From Porphyromonadaceae bacterium UBA7207 (lineage in GTDB: Bacteria > Bacteroidota > Bacteroidia > Bacteroidales > Muribaculaceae), in assembly GCA_002490635.1 (NCBI GenBank), contig DKUJ01000024.1:1-30433 (forward strand): a DNA stretch of 30,433 bases, read 5' to 3'. The notes beneath the pieces were generated by a model. That model searched no databases. It saw nothing but the letters and a program-made list of their open reading frames with translations, and had not been told where the DNA came from. Within the stretch, counting starts at the first letter, position 1. Each line of letters begins with the position of its first letter. Made by a program: the position numbers and the translations under genes. Below, piece by piece: positions 7,104 to 15,280 of the stretch.

Positions 7104-8138
7104 ATGGCATCCACATCCACTCCCACTTTCGATGAGCTGCGCAAGAGCATTGCCGCAGGCCGATACGCTCCTGTATATCTGCTGCATGGCGAAGAAGGCT
7201 ACTACATCGACCGTCTGCTGGAAGAATTCGACAAAATTCTGCCTTCCGACGAGAAGGAGTTCAACCAGTACACTCTCTACGCCACCCAGACCGAACCGTC
7301 GGCCATTATCGACATCTGCCGGCGCGTGCCCATGATGGCGCAGCGGCAGGTGGTGATTGTGAAGGAGGCGCAGGGTGCGCGCGCCGATGCCATAAACCGT
7401 CTGGCGCCCTACATAGCCTCTCCTGTTGCCTCCACAGTGCTTGTTGTTGCCTTCCGCGGCGCCCAGGCCAAGGGCAAGGACCTACTGGCGGCAGTGCGCA
7501 ATGGCGGAGGCGTGTTGTTCGAGTCAAAGAAGATTACCGAATACAACGCCCCGGCGGCAATCGGCAACTACCTGCGTTCAAAAGGGCTTACCGCCGACCC
7601 CAAAAGCCTCGAGATGCTGCGCGATTTCATAGGCACCGACCTCACGCGCCTGCACAACGAAATCGACAAGCTCGCCACTCTTCTGCCTTCGGGCGCGGCG
7701 GTGACTCCCGAGGTGATAGAGCGCAATATAGGCATCAGCCGCGAATACAACAGTTTCGAACTTGTCGACGCCCTTGCCGAAAAAAACGCGGCCAAGGCAT
7801 TCCGCATCCTCGCCTACTTCCGCACACACACCAAGGAAGCGCCTGTTGTGCTTGTGGCATCCTCGGTTTTCAATTTCTTCGCCGATGTGCTCACCGGCCA
7901 CTATGCCGCCGACCGCTCGGCCGACGGTATCGCCAACGAACTCGGACTCCGCAACAGTTTCGCCGCCAAACGCATCCTCAAAGGCATGAGCAACTACTCA
8001 CCGGTGAAAACGGTGGAAATCATTTCCGCCATACGACGCTTCGACGCCATGAGCAAGGGCGTAGACTCCAGGCAGAACGAGCACCAGCTGCTCTACGACC
8101 TGGTGTACCACATCCTCACGGCTCCAGGGCGCCTATGA
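7104..8138 (+). CDS. holA: DNA polymerase III subunit delta
   Basis: Delta is the clamp-loader subunit that opens the beta sliding clamp. The 344-residue product is of typical length and begins with the conserved PVYLLHGEEGYYIDRLLEEF, the degenerate P-loop region of the AAA+-like delta fold. It continues with RRVPMMAQRQVVIVKEA, then VLVVAFRGAQAKGKDL, and a C-terminal collar region with LTRLHNEIDKLATLL and QNEHQLLYDLVYHILTAP. The ATG at 7104 follows a plausible -7 box by about 43 bases. It stands alone on the plus strand and ends at a strong terminator. Confidence 0.93.
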   Translation: MASTSTPTFDELRKSIAAGRYAPVYLLHGEEGYYIDRLLEEFDKILPSDEKEFNQYTLYATQTEPSAIIDICRRVPMMAQRQVVIVKEAQGARADAINRLAPYIASPVASTVLVVAFRGAQAKGKDLLAAVRNGGGVLFESKKITEYNAPAAIGNYLRSKGLTADPKSLEMLRDFIGTDLTRLHNEIDKLATLLPSGAAVTPEVIERNIGISREYNSFELVDALAEKNAAKAFRILAYFRTHTKEAPVVLVASSVFNFFADVLTGHYAADRSADGIANELGLRNSFAAKRILKGMSNYSPVKTVEIISAIRRFDAMSKGVDSRQNEHQLLYDLVYHILTAPGRL

Positions 8139-8153
8139 CACCGTTTCATATAG

Positions 8154-8192
8154 AAACCGGAGGTTGTGCATCAACGACACAACCTCCGGTTT
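8154..8192. terminator. Bidirectional terminator between holA and gamma carbonic anhydrase
   Basis: AAACCGGAGGTTGTG (8154-8168) and CACAACCTCCGGTTT (8178-8192) form a perfect 15-bp stem with a 9-nt loop. It lies between two convergent genes, 15 bases past the holA stop and 24 bases past the stop of the minus-strand gene. Confidence 0.85.
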
Positions 8193-8216
8193 AGGTTATC
8201 GGCTAATATACGGTAG

Positions 8217-8738
8217 TTACTCGTCGGTGTCGTACCACTTGGAGTACATGAGATAGTTCTTGGCGATTCTGATGTTCATCTCCTTTGACTGGGCCGGGTC
8301 GACCATCTTGATGAACTTCGCGGGAGCACCGCCCCACAGCTCATTAGGGCCGATTTTTGTTCTGGCGAGCACGACAGAGCCGGCAGCCACAATGGCACCG
8401 GAGCCAACTTCGGCATCGTCCATCACCACGGCTCCCATTCCTATGAGGGCGAAATCGCGGATTTTAGCACCATGGATAGTCACATTGTGCCCTATGCTCA
8501 CATCATCGCCGATTTCTATGGTGGACTTCTGATATAACGTGTGCAGCACGCTTCCGTCCTGGATGTTCACACGGTTGCCTATGGTTATTGTGTTCACATC
8601 GCCACGCAACACGGCATTGAACCAGATGCTGCACTGGTCGCCCATGGTGACATCGCCGACCACTGTGGCGTTTTCGGCAAGGAAGCACTCTTTGCCGATG
8701 CGGGGAGTAAATCCGCGCAGAGGAATTATCAGGGCCAT
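8217..8738 (-). CDS. Gamma carbonic anhydrase family hexapeptide-repeat protein
   Basis: A 173-residue left-handed beta-helix protein of the gamma carbonic anhydrase / YrdA family. Hexapeptide repeats run from about 20 to 140 (for example ENATVVGDVTMGD and GAIVAAGSVVLA). The three zinc ligands are present as His66, His84 and His89, with Arg45, Asp47, Gln60 and Asp61 at the positions conserved in Cam. The acidic loop that carries Cam's proton-shuttle Glu is absent, as in most YrdA-like members, so CO2 hydration activity is uncertain. It is the last gene of its operon, starting 3 bases after the aminopeptidase stop. Confidence 0.9.
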   Translation of the reverse strand: MALIIPLRGFTPRIGKECFLAENATVVGDVTMGDQCSIWFNAVLRGDVNTITIGNRVNIQDGSVLHTLYQKSTIEIGDDVSIGHNVTIHGAKIRDFALIGMGAVVMDDAEVGSGAIVAAGSVVLARTKIGPNELWGGAPAKFIKMVDPAQSKEMNIRIAKNYLMYSKWYDTDE

Positions 8739-8741
8739 TGG

Positions 8742-10541
8742 TCAGAAAGGGAGATTGTCGGTTATGGAACGTGTCCTGCATTCCAGCCACTGCCGTTCCT
8801 CGGCGTCGAGATATGGCGAGAGACGTTCGAAGACAGTGCGGTGGTAGCTGTCGAGCCATTCGATTTCATCGGAGGTCAGCATGTCCACGTCGAACAACCG
8901 GAGATCGAAGGGGAAGAGGGTGAGCGTCTCGAAACGCAGGAAGTTGCCGAATTCGTTGGTGCACGCACGGCGGCACAGCACAAGATTCTCGCATCGGATG
9001 CCGTGTATGTCGGCGCGGTACAGTCCCGGTTCGTTGGAGGTGATCATGCCCGGACGGAGCACTGCATCCACCCAGTTCAGACGGATGCTCTGCGGGCCTT
9101 CATGCACTCCAAGGAAGTGGCCAACGCCATGCCCGGTGCCGTGGAGATAGCTCATCCCGTTGCGCCACAGATACTGGCGCGCGATGGCGTCGAGCTGCGC
9201 GCCGCGCGTATCGTCGGGGAACATCATGGTGGCCAGGGCGATATGGCCTTTCATCACCAGAGTGAAGTCGCGTCGCTCCTCGGCAGTTGGCGTACCCAGA
9301 GCGATGGTGCGGGTTATATCGGTGGTGCCGTCGAGATACTGTGCGCCGCTGTCGACCAGCAGGAGCCCGTGGGGCGCCAGCACGGAATTGGTAGCCTCGG
9401 TGGCCTCGTAGTGAACAATGGCTCCGTGGGGACCGTAGCCGGCGATGGTGCCGAAGCTCTCGTCGCGGTAATTCTCGCCCTGCGAGCGATATTTCTTCAG
9501 GATGGCGGCGACATCCATCTCGGTTATTTCGGTGCCAGTGGCTATCGCCCGCTCGATTTCACGGAAAGAGCGTACCAGTGCTACGCCATCGCGCACCATG
9601 GCCCTGCGTATGCCCTGCAGCTGTATGTCGTTCTTCACCGATTTCAGTGCCGATGCCGGCGAAAGAGCGGTGTTGACAGCCCTGCCTGCAAGCAGGGAGT
9701 GCATGCGCCCCGAAGTGCGCGCCGGGTCCACCAGCACAGTGGCGGCATCCGGCAGGGATGCCAGGAATGCACCGGCCTCGGTGTATCCCATCACACCCAC
9801 ACCTTCGGCGGCGAGGTATTCCAGAAGCGCGGCATCGGTCTTGGAGCTGTCGACAAAGAGGATGTTGCGGTCGGGGCTGAGGAACAGATAGGAGGTGGCC
9901 ACCGGTGTGTGGCGCACATCGTCGCAGCGTATGTTGAGAGTCCATGCAATCTCGTCGAGTGCCGAAATGAAGATTGCGCCGGCGCCGGCCTCGGCTGTCG
10001 CGGCAAGAATCTTCCCTATTTTCGAGCTTGCCGACTCTCCAGCGTAGGCCACATCGTGCACATATATCTTTCCCGAGGGCATTTCCGGGCGGTCGAGCCA
10101 CACGGCTGAAGGGTCGAAGGATGCATCGACTTTTATTCCGGCCTTCTGAAGCTCGCCCTGCAGGTCGGCCAGGCGCGGCACGGGCAACAGCATGCCGTCG
10201 ACGCCCACAGTGGCGCCTTCGGGCAGGTTGATGCACAGCCAGTGGCCTATGCCCGGTGTCGAGGCGAGGCCGTCTCTCATAAGTTCTATTTCCGAGCCTT
10301 CGAGCTGGCGTGTAGCCTGGATGAAGTATCGTGAGTCGGTCCACAGACAAGCCTGGTCGGCTGTCACCACCAGATCGCCGGCCGAGCCGGTGAATCCGCT
10401 AAGCCAGCGGCGCAGTTGCCAGTGAGGAGCGAGGTATTCGCTCAGATGCGGGTCGGCCTGCGGAATCACCGCTGCATCGATGCCCTTTGCTTTCATCAGC
10501 CCGCGCAGAGCGGCGAGCCGTATTTCGGATTCGTGTGCCAT
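8742..10541 (-). CDS. Xaa-Pro aminopeptidase (M24B, aminopeptidase P)
   Basis: Removes N-terminal residues that precede proline; soluble, with no signal peptide. The 599-residue product has the three-domain layout of long aminopeptidase P: two creatinase-like N-terminal domains (about 1-310) and a pita-bread catalytic domain. Dimetal ligands are visible as Asp397 (LLVDSGAQY), Asp408 (TTDITR), His471 (HGTGHGVGH), Glu504 (TSNEPGLY) and Glu518 (CENLVL). The N-terminus ESEIRLAALRGLMKAKGIDA supports the chosen ATG at 10541. The gene lies 40 bases after yraN and 3 bases before the gamma carbonic anhydrase gene. It and the DPP-IV homologue at 16492 are the two proline-specific peptidases in the window. 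Confidence 0.94.
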   Translation of the reverse strand: MAHESEIRLAALRGLMKAKGIDAAVIPQADPHLSEYLAPHWQLRRWLSGFTGSAGDLVVTADQACLWTDSRYFIQATRQLEGSEIELMRDGLASTPGIGHWLCINLPEGATVGVDGMLLPVPRLADLQGELQKAGIKVDASFDPSAVWLDRPEMPSGKIYVHDVAYAGESASSKIGKILAATAEAGAGAIFISALDEIAWTLNIRCDDVRHTPVATSYLFLSPDRNILFVDSSKTDAALLEYLAAEGVGVMGYTEAGAFLASLPDAATVLVDPARTSGRMHSLLAGRAVNTALSPASALKSVKNDIQLQGIRRAMVRDGVALVRSFREIERAIATGTEITEMDVAAILKKYRSQGENYRDESFGTIAGYGPHGAIVHYEATEATNSVLAPHGLLLVDSGAQYLDGTTDITRTIALGTPTAEERRDFTLVMKGHIALATMMFPDDTRGAQLDAIARQYLWRNGMSYLHGTGHGVGHFLGVHEGPQSIRLNWVDAVLRPGMITSNEPGLYRADIHGIRCENLVLCRRACTNEFGNFLRFETLTLFPFDLRLFDVDMLTSDEIEWLDSYHRTVFERLSPYLDAEERQWLECRTRSITDNLPF

Positions 10542-10581
10542 ATTGTTGTTTTCTTTGGATTTTCTGTTTATGCCACCGCAC

Positions 10582-10953
10582 TCAGCGGTAGCTTTTCAAA
10601 GGAGGATAGAATGCGTCGGGAATGTGCTCTACGGTGTGGCTGGAGGGAGTGCCGCGGATAGCGAAAAGGTCGAACCTCACCCCGAAAGGCACATCGCAGC
10701 CGCGGAGATAAGCCTCGGCTGCCCGCACCATATGGGCTATCTTGCGCTCGTCGACAGCCTCGAGAGGGTCCTCGTCGGCATCGGCCCGGGTCTTCACCTC
10801 GGCAAATATCAGATCGGCACCCTTGCATGCCACAATGTCGATTTCCAGACGCCCCATGCGCCAGTTGCGCTCGCGGATAACAGCACCCTCGGCCTCGAGG
10901 GCGGCGGCAGCGATGTCCTCGCCCCATCTGCCGAGTTCGTTATGGTGCGCCAT
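10582..10953 (-). CDS. yraN: YraN family protein (UPF0102)
   Basis: A 123-residue endonuclease-like protein with the Holliday-junction-resolvase fold. The family signature is complete: LGRWGEDIAAAALEAEGAVI, RNWR, then GRLEIDIVA (Glu37, Asp39) and LIFAEVKTR (Glu52, Lys54), forming a PD-(D/E)xK-type site. C-terminal VRFDLFAIR is also conserved. Its cellular role is not established. The gene lies 33 bases after the antiporter gene and 40 bases before the aminopeptidase gene on the same strand. Confidence 0.92.
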   Translation of the reverse strand: MAHHNELGRWGEDIAAAALEAEGAVIRERNWRMGRLEIDIVACKGADLIFAEVKTRADADEDPLEAVDERKIAHMVRAAEAYLRGCDVPFGVRFDLFAIRGTPSSHTVEHIPDAFYPPLKSYR

Positions 10954-10986
10954 ATGTCCGCAAAGATAAGCTTTTCCGGCGACAAA

Positions 10987-11973
10987 TCACAGCCGCGATA
11001 TCAATACCGCCACGTAGCCCACATAAACAGCCACCAGCACAGCGCCTTCGGCACGGGTGATGGTTCGCTCGCGGAACAGCCAGCCGAAAAGCCAGAACAG
11101 CACCGAAGCCACAAGGAGTGTGCCAAGGTCGAAGTTGCCGATTCCGCCAAAGGGCAGCGGACGAATGGTAGCCGACAGGCCCAGAACCATGAGCACATTG
11201 AATATGTTGCTGCCTATTACATTTCCCAGCGCCAGCCCTGGACGGCCTTTCACCGCCGCGACCACAGAGGTGGCCAGCTCGGGAAGTGAAGTGCCTGCGG
11301 CCACGATGGTGAGGCCAATCACAGCCTCACTGACTCCCAGACCTTGCGCGATGCCCGAAGCGCCCTCGACAAAGCGGTCGCCGCCCCAGACAAGCGCGGC
11401 GAGTCCGCCGAGAACGAAGAGCACCGACTTCCACACGGCCATCGGCGGTTTTTCATCGCCGGAACCGCCGGACGGTGCGGCATCCTTGCCGGAAAAATCC
11501 GGATGCCGGGCGCTGGCGAAAGTATAGCGCATGAACAGCAGGAAGAAGACCAGCAGGAAAATACCCGCCACACGCGACACCTCATTGTCGCCATAGCCGT
11601 TCAGCCATCCGCTGTTGCCAAGCACAAGAAGTACCACCGACGACAGCAGCACCATGGGAATCTCCATAGTCATCACACTCCGTTCCATAACAATGGGTCG
11701 CACAAGTGCGGTAACACCGATAATAACAAGAATATTGAAAATATTGCTTCCCACTACATTGCCTATGGCCAATGGAGCGCTTCCGCCCACGGCGGCAAGC
11801 ACGGAGATGGCGAGTTCCGGCGCGGATGTGCCGAAAGCCACTACCGTTAGCCCAACCACCAGCTCGCTCACACCAATGCGCCGGGCAATGGCCGAAGCGC
11901 CCTCGGTGAGAATATTGGCACCGACAAGTATCAGCACCAGGCCCGCCACGAGCCATACGATATCCATTATCAT
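10987..11973 (-). CDS. Calcium/sodium antiporter (CaCA family, YrbG-like)
   Basis: A 328-residue inner-membrane exchanger built of two inverted homologous halves. The alpha repeats are clear: VVAFGTSAPELAISVLAA (45-61) with GNVVGSNIFN (71-80), and IVAAGTSLPELATSVVAA (223-240) with GNVIGSNIFN (250-259). Both Glu residues in GTSxPEL, which bind the cation, are present. A polar cytoplasmic loop of about 30 residues (152-182) separates the halves. The ATG at 11973 is used, with a second Met at residue 3 as an alternative. It is the first gene of a four-gene minus-strand operon and has a good promoter 26 bases upstream. Confidence 0.94.
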   Translation of the reverse strand: MIMDIVWLVAGLVLILVGANILTEGASAIARRIGVSELVVGLTVVAFGTSAPELAISVLAAVGGSAPLAIGNVVGSNIFNILVIIGVTALVRPIVMERSVMTMEIPMVLLSSVVLLVLGNSGWLNGYGDNEVSRVAGIFLLVFFLLFMRYTFASARHPDFSGKDAAPSGGSGDEKPPMAVWKSVLFVLGGLAALVWGGDRFVEGASGIAQGLGVSEAVIGLTIVAAGTSLPELATSVVAAVKGRPGLALGNVIGSNIFNVLMVLGLSATIRPLPFGGIGNFDLGTLLVASVLFWLFGWLFRERTITRAEGAVLVAVYVGYVAVLISRL

Positions 11974-11998
11974 GATTCAACTATATTATATAGACAGA

Positions 11999-12030
11999 CA
12001 AAAATACATATTAATCGGTTCGCCCGCAAA
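11999..12030 (-). promoter_or_regulatory. Promoter of the antiporter-yraN-aminopeptidase operon
   Basis: TTTG (12030-12027), 20 nt, then TATTTTTG (12006-11999) on the minus strand. The predicted start is near 11993, giving a leader of about 20 nt. Confidence 0.7.
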
Positions 12031-12104
12031 CCCGCTAATAACGAAATTTCCCTGCGAACCACAGCACCACCCGAAGCCTATTTCTGCATATGATGGAATT
12101 TTTG

Positions 12105-12112
12105 TAATTTTG
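12105..12112 (+). promoter_or_regulatory. -7 box abutting the ruvX start codon
   Basis: TAATTTTG matches TAnnTTTG and ends 4 bases before the ATG at 12117. The -33 region (TTCT at 12082-12085) is a weak match. A transcript from here would be leaderless or nearly so. Confidence 0.55.
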
Positions 12113-12116
12113 TGGC

Positions 12117-12536
12117 ATGGGACGACTTATGGCCATCGATTTCGGACGCAAGCGTTGCGGCATAGCCGTGACCGACCCCCTGCGTATTGTCGCCAACGGA
12201 CTCGACACCGTTGCCACTGCATCGCTGGTCGATTTTGTCAGAGACTACGCCTCACGTGAGCCTCTCGATGCGATAATCATGGGCGAACCTCGCGACATGC
12301 GCGACCGCCCGTCGGAGTCGCAGCGTTTCATGCGCCCGGCTCTGGCCCGGCTGCGCAAAGCGCTGCCCGACATTCCCGTGGAGCTGTACGACGAACGCTT
12401 CACCTCCGTGCTGGCGCACCGTGCCATGCTCGACGGCGGACTGAACCGCACCGACCGTCGCGACAAGGCGCTCGTCGACAAAATAAGCGCCGCCATAATT
12501 CTCAACGACTATCTCGAAAGTATCCGCAACAGATAA
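12117..12536 (+). CDS. ruvX: Putative pre-16S rRNA nuclease / Holliday junction resolvase-like (YqgF/RuvX)
   Basis: A 139-residue RNase H-fold protein of the YqgF family, implicated in 16S rRNA 5'-end maturation. It opens with LMAIDFGRKRCGIAVTDP, containing the first catalytic Asp8. IIMGEPRDM follows in the middle, then VELYDERFTSVLAHRAM, and a closing segment DKALVDKISAAIILNDYLE with the last acidic site. Length is typical. The ATG at 12117 is the usual start for this family; Met5 at 12129 is possible and would leave a short leader. Its TAA stop overlaps the def start by one base (TAATG), so the two are coupled. Confidence 0.93.
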   Translation: MGRLMAIDFGRKRCGIAVTDPLRIVANGLDTVATASLVDFVRDYASREPLDAIIMGEPRDMRDRPSESQRFMRPALARLRKALPDIPVELYDERFTSVLAHRAMLDGGLNRTDRRDKALVDKISAAIILNDYLESIRNR

Positions 12537-13105
12537 TGAAACTTCCCGTCTACCTCTATGGCCACCCCGTGCTGCGCGCCGTATCCGAGCCTATAGGCCC
12601 GGAGTATCCCGAGCTTAAAGAGCTGGTGGCACAAATGTTCGACTCCATGTACCTCAGCGAGGGTGTGGGGCTGGCGGCTCCGCAGATCGGCCGCAACATA
12701 CGCCTTGTGGTCATCGACGCCGACCCCGTGAGCGACAGCTTCCCGGAATGCGCAGGCCGCAAGATGACACTCATCAACCCCGAAATCGAAATTTTCGACG
12801 AGCCGGCCATATCGCGCAGCGAAGGCTGCCTTAGCCTCCCCGGAATCTCCGAAAACGTGCCGAGGGTGGAACACATAACCCTGAAATGGCTCGACGAGGA
12901 CTTCCAGCCGCACTGCGAGGAAATCAAAGGCTTTCTGGCACGCATCGTACAGCACGAATGCGACCACCTCGAGGGCAAGCTGTACATCGACCACATATCG
13001 GGCATCCGCCGGCAACTCATCCGCGGCAAGCTCAACAACATAGCCACCGGCCGCACACGGGTGGACTACCCCGCCAAATACGCTCCCGCAGCAAAACGGC
13101 GATAA
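12536..13105 (+). CDS. def: Peptide deformylase
   Basis: Removes the formyl group from the N-terminal Met of new proteins. All three deformylase motifs are intact in the 189-residue product: GVGLAAPQIG (43-52), EGCLSLPG (96-103, metal ligand Cys98) and HECDHLEG (140-147, metal ligands His140 and His144 with catalytic Glu141). It starts within the ruvX stop codon and precedes ettA by 24 bases. Grouping with ruvX and ettA makes a translation-linked unit. Confidence 0.97.
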   Translation: MKLPVYLYGHPVLRAVSEPIGPEYPELKELVAQMFDSMYLSEGVGLAAPQIGRNIRLVVIDADPVSDSFPECAGRKMTLINPEIEIFDEPAISRSEGCLSLPGISENVPRVEHITLKWLDEDFQPHCEEIKGFLARIVQHECDHLEGKLYIDHISGIRRQLIRGKLNNIATGRTRVDYPAKYAPAAKRR

Positions 13106-13129
13106 CCATAACCCTACATCTACCTACAC

Positions 13130-14812
13130 ATGGCAGACGACAAGAAAATAATTTTCTCCATGGTGGGGGTGAGCAAGACCTACCCTCCACAGAAACAGGT
13201 TCTGAAAAACATATACCTTTCGTTCTTCTACGGCGCCAAAATCGGCATCATCGGTCTTAACGGCTCGGGCAAGAGCTCGCTGCTGAAAATCATCGCAGGA
13301 GTCGACAAGGAATACCAGGGCGAAGTGGTGTTCGCGCCGGGCTATTCCGTGGGATACCTCGAGCAGGAACCGCACCTCGAACCGGGCAAGACCGTAATCG
13401 AAGTCGTCCGCGAGGGCGTGAAACCGGTTATGGATCTCCTTGCGGAATTCGAGAAAGTCAATGAAGCCTTCGGCGACCCCGACGTGCTTGAGAACCCCGA
13501 CAGGATGGACGCCCTCATCGCCCGGCAGGCCGAACTGCAGGACGCCCTCGACGCCGCCGATGCCTGGAACATCGACAACCGCCTGGAACGTGCCATGGAC
13601 GCGCTGCAATGCCCGCCCGACGACCAGGTTGTCGACACACTGTCCGGCGGCGAGCGCCGCCGCGTGGCTCTGTGCCGCCTGCTGCTGCAGCAACCCGACG
13701 TGCTGCTGCTCGACGAGCCAACCAACCACCTCGACGCCGAAAGCATCGACTGGCTCGAGCAGCACCTGCGCCAGTATCCCGGCACCGTTATAGCCATCAC
13801 ACACGACCGCTACTTCCTCGACCATGTGGCAGGATGGATTCTCGAACTCGACCGCGGCGAGGGAATTCCCTGGAAGGGCAACTACTCGGGATGGCTCGAA
13901 CAGAAAACCCAGCGCATGGCACAGGAAGAGAAGCAGGCTTCCAAACGCCGCAAGACCCTCGAACGCGAGCTTGAATGGATACGCATGGCTCCCAAAGCCA
14001 GGCAGGCAAAGGGCAAGGCGCGCCTCAACAGCTACGACCGCCTGCTCAACGAAGACCAGAAACAGCGCGAGGAACGCCTCGAGATATTCATTCCCAACGG
14101 ACCGCGCCTGGGCAACAAGGTAATCGAGGCATCACACCTGGCAAAGGCCTACGGCAAGAAAACACTCTTCGGCGACCTTTCCTTCGCGCTGCCGCCGAAC
14201 GGCATCGTGGGTGTGATAGGTCCCAACGGCGCCGGCAAAACCACCCTTTTCCGCCTCATCATGGGCCAGGAACAGCCCGACGGCGGAGCATTCGAGGTCG
14301 GCGAAACCGTGAAAGTAGCCTATGTCGACCAGAGCCACCACGACCTTCTGCCGGAGAAAAGCGTCTACGAGGTGATATCGCAAGGCGTAGAAAGTTTCCG
14401 CATGGGCGGGCGCGACGTCAATGCCCGCGCCTACCTCTCGCGATTCAACTTCACCGGCGCCGACCAGGAAAAGAAAATAGGCGTGCTCTCCGGCGGTGAA
14501 CGCAACCGCCTGCACCTGGCCATGGCACTGAAAGAGGAAGGAAATGTGCTGCTGCTCGACGAACCCACCAACGACATCGACGTGAACACCCTGCGCGCAC
14601 TCGAGGAAGGTCTCGACGATTTCGCAGGCTGCGCCGTGGTGGTAAGCCACGACCGCTGGTTCCTCGACAGAATATGCACCCACATCCTCTCCTTCGAGGG
14701 CGACGGAAACGTGGAATTCTTCGAAGGCTCCTACTCCGACTACGAAGAGCACAAGCGCAGGCTCAACGGCGGCAAGGAACTGCCCCGGCGCCGCTACCGC
14801 AGCCTCCAGTAA
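13130..14812 (+). CDS. ettA: Energy-dependent translational throttle protein EttA (ABC-F)
   Basis: An ABC-F ATPase that binds the ribosomal E site and gates entry into elongation according to the ATP/ADP ratio. The 560-residue product carries two nucleotide-binding domains and no membrane segment. In domain 1 these are P-loop GLNGSGKSS (42-50), signature LSGGERRR (171-178) and Walker B LLLDEPTNHLD. In domain 2 these are P-loop GPNGAGKTT (364-372), LSGGERNRLHLA and LLLDEPTNDID. The linker at about 245-330 is basic and helical, as expected for the P-site tRNA interaction motif. Length and the opening KIIFSMVGVSKTYPPQKQVLKNI match EttA rather than Uup or resistance ABC-Fs. Confidence 0.95.
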   Translation: MADDKKIIFSMVGVSKTYPPQKQVLKNIYLSFFYGAKIGIIGLNGSGKSSLLKIIAGVDKEYQGEVVFAPGYSVGYLEQEPHLEPGKTVIEVVREGVKPVMDLLAEFEKVNEAFGDPDVLENPDRMDALIARQAELQDALDAADAWNIDNRLERAMDALQCPPDDQVVDTLSGGERRRVALCRLLLQQPDVLLLDEPTNHLDAESIDWLEQHLRQYPGTVIAITHDRYFLDHVAGWILELDRGEGIPWKGNYSGWLEQKTQRMAQEEKQASKRRKTLERELEWIRMAPKARQAKGKARLNSYDRLLNEDQKQREERLEIFIPNGPRLGNKVIEASHLAKAYGKKTLFGDLSFALPPNGIVGVIGPNGAGKTTLFRLIMGQEQPDGGAFEVGETVKVAYVDQSHHDLLPEKSVYEVISQGVESFRMGGRDVNARAYLSRFNFTGADQEKKIGVLSGGERNRLHLAMALKEEGNVLLLDEPTNDIDVNTLRALEEGLDDFAGCAVVVSHDRWFLDRICTHILSFEGDGNVEFFEGSYSDYEEHKRRLNGGKELPRRRYRSLQ

Positions 14813-14939
14813 CAGCCGCCGCAGAAAACTTATATGCCGCTTGTCTGTTCTAATTATATATTGTGCGTCGGCCGGTTCCCCGCACGGTAAAAATCGGTTC
14901 AACTGAAGTCTAACAACAAAAACGAGTACTCGGAAGACA

Positions 14940-15158
14940 ATGAACACAGAAACAATCGGCATCAGCGCCGGCAGTGTGTGGGAGGCACTCAACACAGCCG
15001 AATCACTGAGCATCAAGCAGCTCAAGAAAATAACCAGACTGAAAGACAAGGAAACGTTCGCGGCTCTGGGCTGGCTCGCACGTGAAGGCAAAATCTCCAT
15101 CGTGCCTGACCCCGAGGACGAGAAGGAACTCCTTGTTTCCCTCGAAAGCGACAAATAA
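14940..15158 (+). CDS. Small winged helix-turn-helix protein (DUF2582-like)
   Basis: A 72-residue protein of one winged-helix domain. SAGSVWEALNTAESLSIKQLKKITRLKDKETFAALGWLAREGKI fits helices 1-3 and the following wing; the tail is acidic. Proteins like this are common and highly conserved in Bacteroidales, usually annotated as winged helix-turn-helix domain proteins without known DNA targets. The start is chosen because the ATG at 14940 gives the compact domain. It has 127 bases upstream of it with a poor promoter match (TATATTG at 14857) and its own downstream terminator, so it is probably a single-gene transcript. Confidence 0.85.
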   Translation: MNTETIGISAGSVWEALNTAESLSIKQLKKITRLKDKETFAALGWLAREGKISIVPDPEDEKELLVSLESDK

Positions 15159-15174
15159 ACCGCACGACATCCAC

Positions 15175-15223
15175 AAGCGGCCGCAGCAGACACCCCAAGC
15201 ACTGCAGCGGCCGCTTCTTTTGT
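15175..15223 (+). terminator. Rho-independent terminator of the winged-helix gene
   Basis: AAGCGGCCGCAGCAG (15175-15189) pairs with CTGCAGCGGCCGCTT (15202-15216), a 15-bp stem with one mismatch, followed by CTTTTGT. It begins 17 bases after the stop codon. Confidence 0.85.
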
Positions 15224-15268
15224 TGCACCCGGAATGCTCTCACAGCCTGCAAAGCCCGAATAAATCCG

Positions 15269-15276
15269 TATCTTTG
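15269..15276 (+). promoter_or_regulatory. -7 box abutting the histidine kinase start
   Basis: TATCTTTG matches TAnnTTTG and ends 4 bases before the GTG start at 15281. No clear TTTG sits 19 nt upstream (15246-15249 is CCTG). Confidence 0.5.
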
Positions 15277-15280
15277 CGCC

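Noticed and set aside
8541..10109. Plus-strand open frame of 522 codons antisense to the aminopeptidase and gamma carbonic anhydrase genes
   Set aside because: Both opposing genes have complete catalytic motifs; the His/Val/Gly-rich product looks like a mirror frame.
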